Assembly: GCF_027596085.1 (NCBI RefSeq)
Contig: NC_072469.1
Location: 19,288,281 to 19,352,280, forward strand
Source: Anoplopoma fimbria
Lineage: Eukaryota; Chordata; Actinopteri; Perciformes; Anoplopomatidae
Length of the DNA: 64,000 nucleotides
Direction: 5' to 3'
The position numbers were made by a program, and so were the translations under genes. The notes under the pieces are model-generated. The model was not told the DNA's origin. It worked only from the letters and a program-made list of their open reading frames with translations, and did not search any database. Shown piece after piece: positions 11,653 to 24,110 of the stretch (within the stretch, counting starts at the first letter, position 1; every line of letters begins with the position of its first letter).

Positions 11653-13498
11653 GTGAGAAGCAAAGTATACTGAGTATCACATTGAGTCGGGAATTTGAAG
11701 AATGGAGACATGGAATGGCAGTCACCCCTTTGAAATAGATGAAGAAATGAATCCAACACAAAAGCCTTATAACATACATACAATGACATGTCAAAAAAAA
11801 GATACATGAGGTGACTGGGAAATAGTTAATGTTGTATAAAGTATGCTTGCTACTTAAAGATACACTACATCTATTTCTTTAAAAGACATATCAGCTTGAC
11901 ATCATGTTAATAACAAAACCTCTGGGTGCCAAATGATCCAAAAGCTGTACATCGATAGGCACTCATGGCTGCTTAAAGAGCACATTTATTTATTTTAGTG
12001 GAACTTCTTAACCTACTATAGTTGTTATATCTACCAGGATCTCTTAAGTAGCATGCTATCTTAGCAGGTCGTCACAATTTGCATTTGTTTTCAGCCTATA
12101 ATACTAACAGGTTCTATCTTACAAGCCAGCAGTAGTGCACAAGCTGTCCTTTTGCAATTTTCCTCTGGTTGTCTTTTTGGTTATTCCCTGGCTTTAAACA
12201 AACCTATCCGTGCCAAGGTGGGAGGTATGGTGCAACTGACACAATTCTGATGAGGTAGCGCCGTGCCATTTATGGGTATTATTTTGGCATGAAATTGCAT
12301 TTTTGTTTCAACCTGTTCAGACCAGATCTTGTTACAAACACAATGCAATTTTAGTGGCATAAAGTGGCAAAGGTGCATGCCCACAGACCTTTCATTCACA
12401 ATGTGACACTGACACGAACATAATAATACACAATAGTACTGATATTTGGCTTCTAGGGCCTGACCTCATCACTCTCAGCAAGGAATCTCTGCAATAGGAA
12501 CTTCCCCTCTAGCTCAATTTATACTCAGAGCCTACAGGTGGATGCTGAGGTGGAAGTGGAGCTTTTGAACTGCAGTACCAGAAGCAAAAAGTGAGAGCAG
12601 GGCAGCAAAAGACTGAGCAGACCAGCTTAAAATAGAGGAGCATGTCATGTTGAGTGTAGCGATCCATCTGAGTTGCCTGCCTGAACTAGCTTGCAAGCTT
12701 TTCTTCGTTAACATCTGAGGTGTTGTGTATTTGTATTTTGGAACTTAATGATGGACGTGAACTTAAATCCTCTAGAAAACTTATTGAGAGTTCTTGTTAA
12801 GGGGCCTTGGGCAGTACTGATGTTTAGCACAGAATTCTATACGTGAGAGGTTCTCAGATAAAATATGAACCCTCCAAAAAGCGCTGGGAGTCTCAGTAGG
12901 GCTGATTAATCATTTCAAACCTGTGAGAGAGAGGAGCTTACCTTTACTTATTAATAGTCGTTATTTGTGATGCTTCTTGTTATGTAAGTGTTTTACCACA
13001 TTACCTTTTTTTATGCGCTGAACAGATTCTGCAGCTGCTCATCAGTGGTTGTAGCTAAGCCTCCTCGTTCTGCACATTGCATTGATACCACACATCAAAA
13101 CCAGATATTGTTTTTACACTGTGCTATAATGCTAATCCATAAAACTCACATAATTCATGACATTCGGTAATGGAAGGCAGAGAGTTCAGCTAATAATACT
13201 TAAAACCAGGAAATTGATTTTGGAATGCATAATGGGTATGAAATGCTCTTGTGTGTAATGTAGGAATGTGCATGCATATGATGCTGTGTGCGATGATGAC
13301 ATACACATGTATGGGTGTTTGTTGGTTTGCATTGGTTTGGTTGTGTGTGACCTTTAGCGAGTATTGCTGATATGGGTGATCTGCTCTGGTGTCAAGTGGG
13401 ATACAGAGAAATGGGGCAAGACAAACCACAGTCCAATTAAACTGAAGCTGTTGAATTAAAGGATCTTCAGGGAAATCTATACAACAGGATAAACCAGG

Positions 13499-13612
<114 letters not shown>

Positions 13613-13893
13613 TGTGGTGAACCCTGAATGGATCTTGGCAGTGTTATTGCCTGACTGAGTCTCTCTACTAATAGCAGAATTGTGACCAGCTTTTACTCAG
13701 TGTACCACTGTATTCCATCCAGCCCACACACTCCGTCTTGTGTGTGTGCATGTGTTTCTTTGTGTATGTGTGTACACGTCTGTGTTTCCGCTCCCATTTG
13801 AGCCCGTAGACTAAATATCCGGGTGCATTTGTGTCTACCCTTGGCAGTAATTACTAAGACTACTGGAGCGTCACTACATACACAGACAAGCAT

Positions 13894-13896
<3 letters not shown>

Positions 13897-13985
<89 letters not shown>
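13897..13985 (+). repeat. (CA)n microsatellite
   Basis: About 89 bp of CA dinucleotides ending in ATACATACATAG. With the GT tract at 13502 it forms an inverted pair of simple repeats. Confidence 0.98.
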
Positions 13986-13988
<3 letters not shown>

Positions 13989-14876
13989 TACATAGACAGA
14001 CACATATCAGCTGGTAATTGCACATCCCCCTCAATCTTCTTTACATCCCTCAGAGCTATCTCTGGAAGAAAAAAAACACATGTTCTACTGTCGAAAAATA
14101 TGAAAGGCAGTTTACATTTTCATCAGTTCTGTGTCCTTCAGTGCCTCCCACCAGATGCCTGTTTATTAGCCTCCATCTCCTTGCCTCAGTGCTGTTATCA
14201 TCGCATCTGTTCCTCACAAACTTCTGTCATCTTCCTTTAATGCTTTCTCCCAATGCTCCCACAGTCATATAATATAAATATATAATGTATTATATAATGT
14301 ATATATAAACCGTATGCTGATATAAAGGTGATTTGGTTAAAAATATTTGGTATTAGAATGTCAGTATTGCACCTAGTAGTGAAGACCAAATATCTTGGGA
14401 TTTTATTTGGAGCTGACACTACTTTTCCTAAACATAAATTCAGAGCAGTGACTGTGGTTCAGGCCTGGTCCATGCATGTCTGCATTCAAATATGTGACAT
14501 AGGCGTATTTTAAAACTGAAGGCTACACATCATGCTAAAGCTTCATGTATTTCTTTGACATTCATCTGCACATAAAAGCCCAACATTATCCAAGTTTGAG
14601 TTGTTTTCAAACCAAGAAGTCCCCAACTGTCTGATTAATCTTAGCATGCCATTATTAGATCCATAGAAATTTAATTGTTGCAATTTCTTGCATTATACAT
14701 TTGTATGTTTCTTCTGTAATCCCTGTTTGTGGGGGGAAGAGCTGAGCAATGGTGCCAATATAGATGATTTTAATTGCATGTTACACTCATGTAGCTTCTT
14801 CTAATCAATGGTAAGGGAGTTCCAATCTTTTTTCCCCTATCCATCTCTTTCTCTCTTTGTTTCTGTCCTTCTGTAG

Positions 14877-15020
14877 TTGAGTTTTGGGGGGATGCCATAC
14901 AGTGGGAAGCCAGTGGGAGGAGGAAGGAAGAACTTTAAAGGCTGCATGGAGAGCATCAACTACAACGGAGACAACATTACAGACCTGGCCCGTCGGAAGA
15001 AGCTAGACACCTCCAGCTTT
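14877..15020 (+). CDS. cntnap2: cntnap2 exon e5: end of laminin-G domain 1
   Basis: 144 bp (48 codons), phase 0 to 0, acceptor CTGTAG|TTG and donor TTT|GTAAGC. It encodes [12 protein letters not shown], then [20 protein letters not shown] and LARRKKL. The FGG...NFKGCM.S.NYNG signature is the C-terminal disulfide region of a LamG domain. Confidence 0.96.
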
Positions 15021-16180
15021 GTAAGCAAAATGTGCATGCACACATACACACACAGACAGTCTCATATACATATATATAAACATAATGCAATTCAATTGCA
15101 AACATATCAATCTAGAGAGCTTGAAGTAACATGCATATAAAGGCAGCTGAAAACCGAACATGCTCATTATTGTCACACTAACTCTGTATTTGACCTGAGT
15201 GAGCGGCAATTTATTCACAGGACCAAAATAGTTTTACAGATTCATAATTAATCAGATGCAACTGACCTATCAGTGGCCCCTCCATGTGTTTGCCTCCTGT
15301 CTTTGTGCTCTCTCTTGATAGCATGGCTGCGATGACTTTGAAACAGTTTGTTTTCAACGTATCTCAACTGAATAAGGAACATATTAAATCCCTCTCTTCT
15401 CCTCAACTACTAGATGTAATTTCAGCACATTAAGTGTTTTGCCATCCTTAAAATGAGTTACCGTTTCAAGAGCTTGCTTCAGAGCTCTAGTCTCTCCCCT
15501 TCTCCTGTTCTTCCTCAACAGTGGACAGCCAGTGTATCTTCTTCGATCTCTGCTGAACTGATTGAACAAATGGAGACACTAATCAAGTTCGTTAAAGCCG
15601 CACCTCTAATTCTCTCTGATGATTCACACAGCCGTTCATTTCTAATCAAAACAGATCTGCTCTCAAATTTCCGAAACACACACACACACACAGGCAGAGG
15701 CAATCAGTAATTGTCTATAGTTGGTAAGGCAGCTCAATATTGTGCATTTGCTGATGATTTGATTAAGATCACAAGGTTGGAGAAGCTCACTGGTAATTAG
15801 TGCCTGAAATCCACAATAATGTTTGTTTTCATCAATGGCACACAAAATTCACCCATGTTACTGTTCAACCCTGGTTTCAAAGACAGGATGGGACAAAAAA
15901 GAAACATTTCTGTAATGTGTACAAGCAACATCAGTCTTTGAATCTAGCTTCAGTCAGAAACATCTGAAGGTAAACATTCTGAAGCTAGATTCAAAGAAAC
16001 AAAAGCCTGGTGAATAAATACAGGATTCCGTAAGTGTTGGGGCATTTAAAACATTCAAACAACTTCACATACAGGACCACACTCAAGAGATTAACTTTGT
16101 GTTTGACTTTACTCTTTGATGATAGCTCCCTGTTTTCTCACTTTGTTGGTGTCTCTCTCTCTAAATGTATTTCCTGACAG
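15021..16180 (+). other. cntnap2: cntnap2 intron between e5 and e6 (1.16 kb)
   Basis: GT-AG intron ending CTGACAG at 16180. It contains a 19-bp inverted repeat at 15935-15997. No gene is recognised. Confidence 0.88.
15935..15997. repeat. inverted repeat, 19-bp perfect arms
   Basis: Arms 15935-15953 and 15979-15997 are exact reverse complements around a 25-base loop. The loop also holds a shorter copy of the CTGAAG end, allowing an alternative fold. Confidence 0.9.
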
Positions 16181-16442
16181 CGTAACCTGTCGTTCGCCTG
16201 TGTGGAGACCCACACCTTCCCGGTCTTCTTTAATGCCACCAGCTTCCTGCAGCTGCCGGGTCGAGCCAATCACAACACAATATCTGTGAGCTTCCAGTTT
16301 CGTACGTGGAACCCTGATGGGCTCCTATTCTTTAGTAATCTTGACGATGGCACGCTGGAGATCTCCCTCGAGGACAGCAAGGTTGCAGTTCATATCAATG
16401 TTACGAAGGAGACCAGAAACAACCGGGTAGACTTTTCATCAG
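16181..16442 (+). CDS. cntnap2: cntnap2 exon e6: laminin-G domain 2, first half
   Basis: 262 bp, phase 0 to 1, acceptor CTGACAG|CGT and donor TCAG|GTGAGT. It encodes RNLSFACVE, then [32 protein letters not shown] and ends NRVDFSS(G). [12 protein letters not shown] is the conserved second and third strand of Caspr LamG2. Sequons NLS, NAT and NVT match expected glycosylation positions. Confidence 0.96.
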
Positions 16443-16899
16443 GTGAGTCTGTCAACTTATGCAACTACATAAACACACACCAAACAAAGTAAATTTGGAG
16501 ATGTTTGGTTTAATACTTAATTTATCTTGGATCATAATATTTGGCAGAGGAAACTAAATGATTCAAGAATCATTAGCATGTCATGATGCCTGTAATTGTA
16601 TTCTCTGTTGTAAGTAAGGCAAAGTAGTAACTACGGAAATACGATACATTTATGCTTTTCATGCATAACGTTTAGGGTTGGGCAAGGAGCAATGTAGCTA
16701 CACTGACTTCTTGCATATGTGTATCTTTCTGGTGTTTAGGGTGCACTTTAAGACAATGTCCACATTTGGAAATTTGCTGGAAATGGATGCATGAAGATGA
16801 AAGTCTGCTTTTTGGGCCTCGGCATATTTTTACCCTCTAATTTGCCTCCACCTTAACATTACCACTTTGGGGTGAACCATACAAACACACAACCTTCCG

Positions 16900-17700
16900 T
16901 TGTCTATTCATTGTACTTGTTTTTTCCATCTTTGTTTGCTGCATGTTTCTCATCCACATTATCCTTGGTGACAAAATGTGTCATGTTTGGGCACTCAAGA
17001 AAGGGGCACAAGTTAAACTCTGAAAGTTTCCTCATATGGAGGTAGACAATCAAAGAACTAAACTCCAACGCAGACTGGGAGAAATCTATCCCTTGGGCCA
17101 TGAGTGCATTCAGGCAGGCGATATTTCGAACATCCCGTTGCTTCCATTGTAGACAAGCAAAACAAGTCAATCTATTTCATTACATTTGATGATACCACAA
17201 GAATGTGACTGTTCAAGGTGTATTGCATGAAACGCTGATCTCCTATCAGCCTTCATCTGGTTACTGTATAGATCTACTGACTTGCTTACTATTTGACCTC
17301 CTCACCATTTTTAAAACCCTCTGTCAAAGTAACGGTCCTCTCTGATAAGATTCTCTGTGGTGCTGTATCCACCATAGCTGCAGCTTTGGCCCCATTGCAC
17401 TTTTGTATAGGTCTCTTGACTTAACTGTGCTTCTTCGCTTCCTTCAAGGTCTTATATTGATGGGCAATGGTTGTAGCTATCAAAGACTATTGCCACAAAG
17501 TTGAAACCCTGCTTTCCTGCTGCAATCTTGCTCTCTACTAGGTCGTTGAATGTCTGAAAGTTTGAGTTGTGGACACCCGGCAGAAGAGCAAATGATGTAC
17601 GGAGATAGTTCCTCTGAATTTGGTAGTCAGAGTCCGATTGCTTTTCATATGCCTTTATTGAAGAACACCTGACAAAATCCCAGCTTTGTCTTGACATGGT
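16900..17700 (-). pseudogene. degenerate protein-coding relic, probably mobile-element derived
   Basis: On the minus strand from about 17697 an open frame reads MSRQSWDFVRC...YLRTSFALLPG and then VAIVFDSYNHCPSI before a stop at 17452. The same frame continues plausibly after the stop (DLEGSEEAQLSQETY) before further stops. A frame from 17170 to 16904 includes FSSLIVYLHMRKL and FLECPNMTHFVTKD. The VFD.Y...SI motif reminds me of an uncharacterised nuclease-like family found in many copies in fish and cnidarian genomes, but that is memory without a search. In-frame stops and frame changes say it is not functional. It is unrelated to cntnap2. Confidence 0.35.
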
Positions 17701-18799
17701 TGAGATTTATGTGATCTTGAGCCCAACAATGCCAAAAGGCAGTCCGGTGATAGAGGGTTTCCAAATAAATCAACAAATAAAATAAAGTAAAACACACAAA
17801 GGCTGTTTTGAAGCTGTGGCAATGAGATTTTTTGCTTTTCTTGGCATGAAAGACAGTTAACAGATTAAAGATATTGATCATTTTATCTTAAAATGTTTAT
17901 GACAGCGGTTGTATTAAAGCATGCTTAAACATGTATAAATGTGTGCTGCCCTAATGAAATGACTGTTGTTGTTTAACTGTTGTACATGAAGTTAAACATA
18001 TACATCATCAAAGTAAAAATAAGACTGAAACATAGCTTTATTTTAAACAAGTCTGTCTTCCGTCCCTCCGAGTCTACCACCTCTCTTACCCTCCCTTTCC
18101 TCCCGTACTTCCGGCCTCTCCTTCTTTCTCTCTCCTTCTCTCTCTCTCTTTCCTTAGACACACTCATTTATTCTGTCCACTGCTGCTTTAATAGGCCATT
18201 ATGCCCAGGGGTAGGGATTATTACAGAGTTACCCTCTAGGCTAATTGGGTTTGAGCCTACGATTACATCAGCATTACTAGAATATACAGACACACAAACA
18301 CACGCTCCCTTCTTTGATTCTGTTATTAGTATCTCTCAGAAAGAAAGCCACACTGGCTTCTGGCTTCAATGACACAGTCGGAGCTCAGTAGACTTGTAAT
18401 GAAATGCTTAGTCCCTCTTAATGGCAAATATACTGGGGAGAGACGTGCAGATGAGCGCACACTATGAGGGAGAGTGAGAGAGAGAAAAGAGAGCTCCTTA
18501 CAGAGACTACACAATCCAGTTTTCTTTTCCCAGTGGGGATAGATTGCTTATGATGCTATTTAGCGACAGCTTATTCATACGTATAATCAGGCATCTGCTG
18601 GAAGGTAAAACCATACAGACTTACTCCACTGATCTGCAGCCCACAGCACCCCCTTCCTCGTGGTAATGCATGAAGACTTTTTTTTAGCACACTGGGGCAC
18701 CAACCACTCAGGATGCCTCACCAGGAGGTTCACTTTGTGTCAATAATTGATTGGTTTTAGATTCTTGACTGATTTGTTATCAGTTTTCAGAGAAATTAT

Positions 18800-19014
18800 T
18801 TAAAGGAAGAATGAGTAGGATTTGTCAGCTGTGGTTTGCAAACACAACGTTAGAAACACACGCCCTCTGACAGCGGTTAAGGTTACGGTGCGTACAATGC
18901 ACAATGCCAATATTTTCTTGATGAAAAGGCCGCAGAAGGGGATGATTAAGATGGATTATTTTGAATGGGTCTATACATTGTTTTTTAAGAAAATCCTACT
19001 CATTCTGCCTTTAA
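18800..19014. mobile_element. TTAA-flanked MITE (non-autonomous DNA transposon)
   Basis: The element is about 215 bp long. The ends 18800-18823 and 18991-19014 are inverted repeats of 24 bp with one mismatch, sharing AGAATGAGTAGGATTT. Both outer ends carry TTAA, fitting the TTAA target duplication of piggyBac or Kolobok elements. The interior has no transposase. Confidence 0.75.
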
Positions 19015-20404
19015 GAAGCCACGTGAATAGGTGAACCTAACTATCACATCAACTGTACCACCTGACATTGACAACATTGTGAATGTGATGTGGAATCAGG
19101 TGAGCCAAGTGTACATTTTCTCACCTACTTTCAAAATAAAAAAAGATGCCACTTTGGTTAAAAATAAACCATATCAGCTTGAGATGGTTACATTAATGAC
19201 AGAACCATATAAAGCTTTTTTCATTTTAACCCTCAGTAACCTATGTAGTATTATAAGCTTCATTAACCGATCATTTATTTTTCTCATGTTTACACAGACT
19301 CAAATGACTCCCTTTTGAAGTGAAGGAGTTAAAATCACTTTTGCTTCTACCAAGAATGAGCTTCTGAGTTTGCAGCTTTCATTGCATTTTTGATTCTCTG
19401 TTTCATACAAAAGAGCAGAGAGACGGAATCACTGAGAGCCTTATTTAGAGACAAACATTTAACAAGCGGATTGGATCCAGATATTTGTTTTTCTTAGAAG
19501 TTGGCGGATTAGAGCAAGGCAAAATGCAAATTAATGTTGGGCATTTCACACAGGTGGTGAGTAATAAGACTCCATTAGGATGCCCATGTCACTCTGTTTC
19601 TGCTCTTGGTGTGCCAACAATGCTAGCCAATTGTGTGCTAACACATTATCCTGAACAATATATCCAGGCTCAAAGATGTGTTTGCTCTGGAGTCTACTTT
19701 TGTTTGTGGTAGCATTTCATGGGTAAGTATTGTAAGAGGGGGATATTTAGGTCTGGACCAAAGGGATAATCCATCAACCTCTTTAATGCTTGACTGTATT
19801 ATGAGCATTAGCCTCGAACTACCGGCATGTAATTTCCGGAGGGTTTTCTGCAAAACCCAAGTGAATCAGCAGGTGAAGTTTAAAAAGGGAGGGTGAATGA
19901 AGAATGGGAGGTGGTGGATAAAAGGTCCATGTCTCTGATGTCGTAAAAATCAACTGAATATCTCTTCATAACCTCATTCTGTCCACGGTGGGTCCCAGGT
20001 CATTAAAGTTCATTTTTTACCCTGGTTGGAGACAGAGCGCCAGGTACAGTAGATCTCAGAGCTACTATGCATACACACTTTTGCAAAATGTGTGTGTGTG
20101 ACTCTATGGATGTGTGGTTTTGTGTGTCTAGGTGTGTGTATGTCTGTGTGAGAGAGAGAGAGACAGCCCCGAGGCTGTTTGTGACCTGCAGAAACATGCT
20201 CTTCTCTCCTGTGAGAAAACCTCTATTGTTTCATCCACTTCCTCCTCTCAAGCAGAGAGACAGAGGATGAAACTGAAGACAAGATGGGGCCTTTGAGAGA
20301 ACATTCTAGATTAGACTGTGGGTGTCTCCTTAACAGTTTGTGTGTGTGTGCTGCATGTGCGTTAATAGAGAGTACTTAGTTGAAATTCCTGCTGGGACTC
20401 TGAT

Positions 20405-20489
20405 GAAGAGAGTTAATGCGTAAGTAAAAGTAAAGTGATGGGAAAATTATTCCCATCACTTTACTTTTACTTACGCATTAACTCTCTTC
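20405..20489. repeat. perfect foldback, 40-bp arms, 5-base loop
   Basis: Bases 20405-20444 are the exact reverse complement of 20450-20489, separated by AATTA. No mismatch was found over 40 paired bases. Transcribed RNA would form a fully paired 40-bp hairpin. Confidence 0.96.
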
Positions 20490-20780
20490 TCTTCCCTTAT
20501 TTCCGCCTCACTGATGTGTTAGAATATGCAACAGCTTGGTTAGAGTGGGGCTGGAAAACGTTGCCTTGATGGCCATTCAGCAGGACCTAAGCATGTTTTC
20601 ATGTGCAAAAACATAAATCAAACCCTTATTTTTCCACATTACCTACTGTGAAATGATCAATTAACCCAAAGCCAGTGAAAAATGCTGCTTCTGTACCTGA
20701 TACAGATGGCAGGTGAGTGTTGGTATTTGTCTTTGTGTTCAGAAGATGCTTGATTTATTATCAAATTATTGAGCACAAGC

Positions 20781-20800
20781 ATTGTTTCCATGGAAACAAT
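20781..20800. promoter_or_regulatory. 20-bp perfect palindrome, RFX/X-box-like
   Basis: A spacerless 20-bp palindrome whose core GTTTCCATGGAAAC (20784-20797) resembles the paired half-sites bound by RFX-family factors, with one mismatch in each half relative to GTNRCC/RGYAAC. Function is inferred. Confidence 0.4.
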
Positions 20801-21324
20801 ACTCCACCGTCTCCAGTGTTTTTGTAGAACCGAGAAAACAAATTTCCTAAGAGGTTATCGTGCAACAAAGTGAGGAAATATGTTTTATACTCTTGTTTGG
20901 TTGTCTAAGGAGACCAAAGCTGTAAGAAGTGATACCTAATCTTGATTAATTAAATATGTTAGTACATTCAAGAAAACATGAAAAAAGGATTTAGTTCTCT
21001 GCAGAAGTAATAGAATATAGTTGGGGATTGAAATGAGGCAAATTTAATTTTTTCTTTAATTACATTTTTATTTCCTTTTTAAATACCTCTATATCCCTTT
21101 CTCTGTATCACTTGCATGTTATTGTCACAAATACTCTTTGTACGCTGAGGGGCAGATTCACAAAATGATTGTTGGAAGCTGCTGCAGCTGCTAAACCTGC
21201 ACAAATGAGACAAAAAGAAGCTGTCTAATTCTCAAAGCACCCACAAAGAGTATTGTGCAAAGCTCACTGGGCTGCCGTGCAAATGGCGCTCCTGTCCTCT
21301 TTGCACAAATCGGAATTACGTTAG

Positions 21325-21390
21325 TGGCTGGCACTGCCGTCTCACAGCAAGCAAGGCCCGGTTTGATTCCGGGCTGGACTGTGTGTAGTA
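21325..21390 (+). mobile_element. tRNA-derived SINE fragment
   Basis: The stretch GTGGCTGGCACTG...TCTCACAGCAAG...GGTTTGATTCCGGGCTGG has an A-box-like start, a B-box-like GGTTTGATTCC and a T-arm-like stem (CCCGG...CCGGG). It closely resembles a tRNA-head phrase widespread in fish repeats. No complete cloverleaf is present, so it is not called a tRNA. Confidence 0.6.
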
Positions 21391-22085
21391 TTTAGGCTAT
21401 AAGAGGTGTCACGCCAAGTCTTTCCAATGATCAAGGCAGCAGTGATTGTAGCCAGGCGAAAGCATCGTCAAGCTCTGTTCAAACTCATTTATTTAGTGAC
21501 GGGATGCAGTGATATGTCATGAAAAAATAAATGAATAAAGGTCCTCTATATGTCGTTTTTTAAAATACATGAGAAAAAAAAACCCCATTATCTTTTGTGA
21601 ATCGAATCTTGGGAAAGGGCTGATAGCAGTTGCAAATTATGCAAAGTTCATGGTTATATCAGCAGCCCAATCCATTGTTTCCCCCTCCCTATTATGTATT
21701 TCCCTTCTCTAACAGTATTCAAAAAGAGGTATATGCTCTGCAAGAATAACTTTCATCCGCTTTGCTCTCAGCTCTCCATCTGTTTTGCATGTTTTCCATT
21801 TATTCCTTTCTTCATTATTTGTGTTAATCGGCCTATTTGATACCACCAGGGAAATGTATCATTCCAACAAAGTCGTTCTCAGTGAGAGGCCAGGCTCATT
21901 GTAAAATAAGACAACGCCACAGGCAGCACACACACACTGTTTGATTCAGCCACCTCTAAAGCAGAAATATTTCGCAATGTTAAAAACGTGTGAGTGTTTG
22001 TGTGTTCTTTCATGAGTGAATTCACACACATCAATTCTAGCTAGAAGTAATAACATCAGTTTCCTTTGGAATGCAAAATTATCAG

Positions 22086-22199
<114 letters not shown>

Positions 22200-23870
22200 G
22201 GTTACTTGCACAGTCCGAATAGGAGGCATATGGTATTACAATAATAGGAATGCCTGAGGCACAGATTTGACAGGGAAAACATACTACAGCCCCAAATTAT
22301 AATGTTATATTGTTTCATTCCCCCCTGAGTGTGTATCCTCGTGCCTGTGTGCATTTGTTATTTTTGTGTGTGGGCACAGTTTAATATGTTGTATTCTCAG
22401 ACTTTGTGGGGTTGGCATATTACCATTGGTAAAGACCTGCAAAGCTCTTCAAACTAACTCGGAAGAATGAATATTTAGGAGTAGAGGAGATGGGGGAGAG
22501 GATAAATTCATGAATGACAGAGGGCACTATAAATTTAAAGAAGACAAAATTTATTTATACCGTTCATGTAAGATCAGTTGAAAGGGAAAGGAGAAGAGAG
22601 GAAAATGAAGGAAAAAGAATGGGAAAAGATGAGTAGAAAAAAGGAGCAGTAAGGATGAATGAGGGTGGGAGGAGATAGGAAAGGAAGCAGAAAGTGGAGA
22701 AGAGTGGAATTGTTTCAGAAATGATATCCACGCTGGACGGTGTTACGAGGATTTCTTGCACTGTGTAATATTCCCAATCTGCTCTGAAGGAAATGAGACA
22801 AAAACCTAAAATATTCAGTAGTATACCAATACTGTTTCTTCCCAATATATATATATATGACAACTGTTGCATATTTACTTTCTGTTATCTATATAATTCA
22901 CCTGGGCGCCTCCTATCTATTATATTTGCTTCCACTGTTTCTTTCCAATGTATCAGGTGGTCTCATCATTAACTGAACCCATGTATTGAGTAGTTTATGA
23001 AATAGTGACCTCGCTTGCTTTTGTTAAGATCCCGCAAAAACCTATCTTTTGTTTTACAATTCTCAAGTATACAGATATTTAATAAGCTACAGTAGCATTG
23101 ATTTTTTTTCTTCTATTCGTTAAAAGATCATTGTTCCACTGAAATACAATGATAATTGACTGCGATACACACTACGTATTGTTATTATTCGGATCCCATT
23201 CCTACAAAGTGCATCCCTGCAAGCCTTTGTGCGGTTAGGATTTTTTCCAATCACTTTTTACATTACAGCAACAAGAATAAACTCAATTTGCCCCTCCCTC
23301 ACAGTTTTTAACTCCCTCTTTTTAACCTTTGCCCATGTGTCGTCTCGACGCTGACATGTCATGCTGAATTATTATGTCTTGCAGTTTTTTATGTACATAT
23401 TTAGCTTTCTCCAACTCTCCCTCACTCTCAACATTGGATCAGTCTGATGCTACTGTCTGATACCCAGCATTGATCCCTTGTGGGAAATATAGGCCCGTGC
23501 CTGTCCGGAACGGGCCTATTTCTTGGCCTCCAGTATTGCTTCTTCTAACTTCACCCTCAAAACTGTGCTTCCTTGGGTCCTGGGCGATACACCTGCAATG
23601 ACAGAAGCCTTGGTTGCACTTGTCTTTTTCAATGTGACTCATGTCATCTGAACATGCCAGGATGCATTGAAGTCTATATGCTCAGAGGTCACTTCTTGCT
23701 GACATTGGTATCTGATCAGCCAGAACACTCTCTCAGTAAGGTGTGGACAGCATGTGAGCACATTTGCTTGGCTAGCATGCGGGAAAAGGGATGGAAAATC
23801 GAGGCACAGCTGAGACGCTTTATGAGCGTCTAACGGAGTCACTGCTGGAAAAAACACGTTTCCTGATTTT

Positions 23871-24110
23871 GATATGAATTGTGTTTATCACAGAATTAGC
23901 GCAGCATTGTTTGTGACTATTTAATAAAAACAGTTCTACTAATACTGCATGTAGGAAGCGTAAACAGCTGAAAAACGGGAACATTTATTCAGAAGAATTT
24001 ACACGAAATGAAATGTGTTTATCACAAAATTAGCAGAGCTTTTTCAGTGACTCTTTGTCAACAAAATAAGTCTACTAGTACAGCAGGGAGGAAGAGTAAG
24101 CAGGAAAGGG
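23871..24110. repeat. diverged tandem duplication, about 134-bp period
   Basis: Bases about 23875-23977 recur at about 24009-24111. Shared blocks include GTGTTTATCACA, AATTAGC, GTGACT, TCTACTA and the AGGAAG...GTAA..CAG end. The copies differ by many substitutions and small gaps, so the duplication is old. Confidence 0.7.

Noticed and set aside
20405..20489. MicroRNA precursor
   Set aside because: Real precursors usually have bulges and a larger loop. A flawless 40-bp stem with a 5-base loop looks like a recent inverted duplication.
21325..21390. Possible tRNA gene
   Set aside because: B-box and T-arm are present but acceptor and anticodon stems do not form; a SINE head fits better.
23439..23642. 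67-codon minus-strand frame with a small hairpin (23489-23519)
   Set aside because: The hairpin has only 10-bp arms and the protein matches nothing I recognise. It may be an old repeat, but evidence is too thin.
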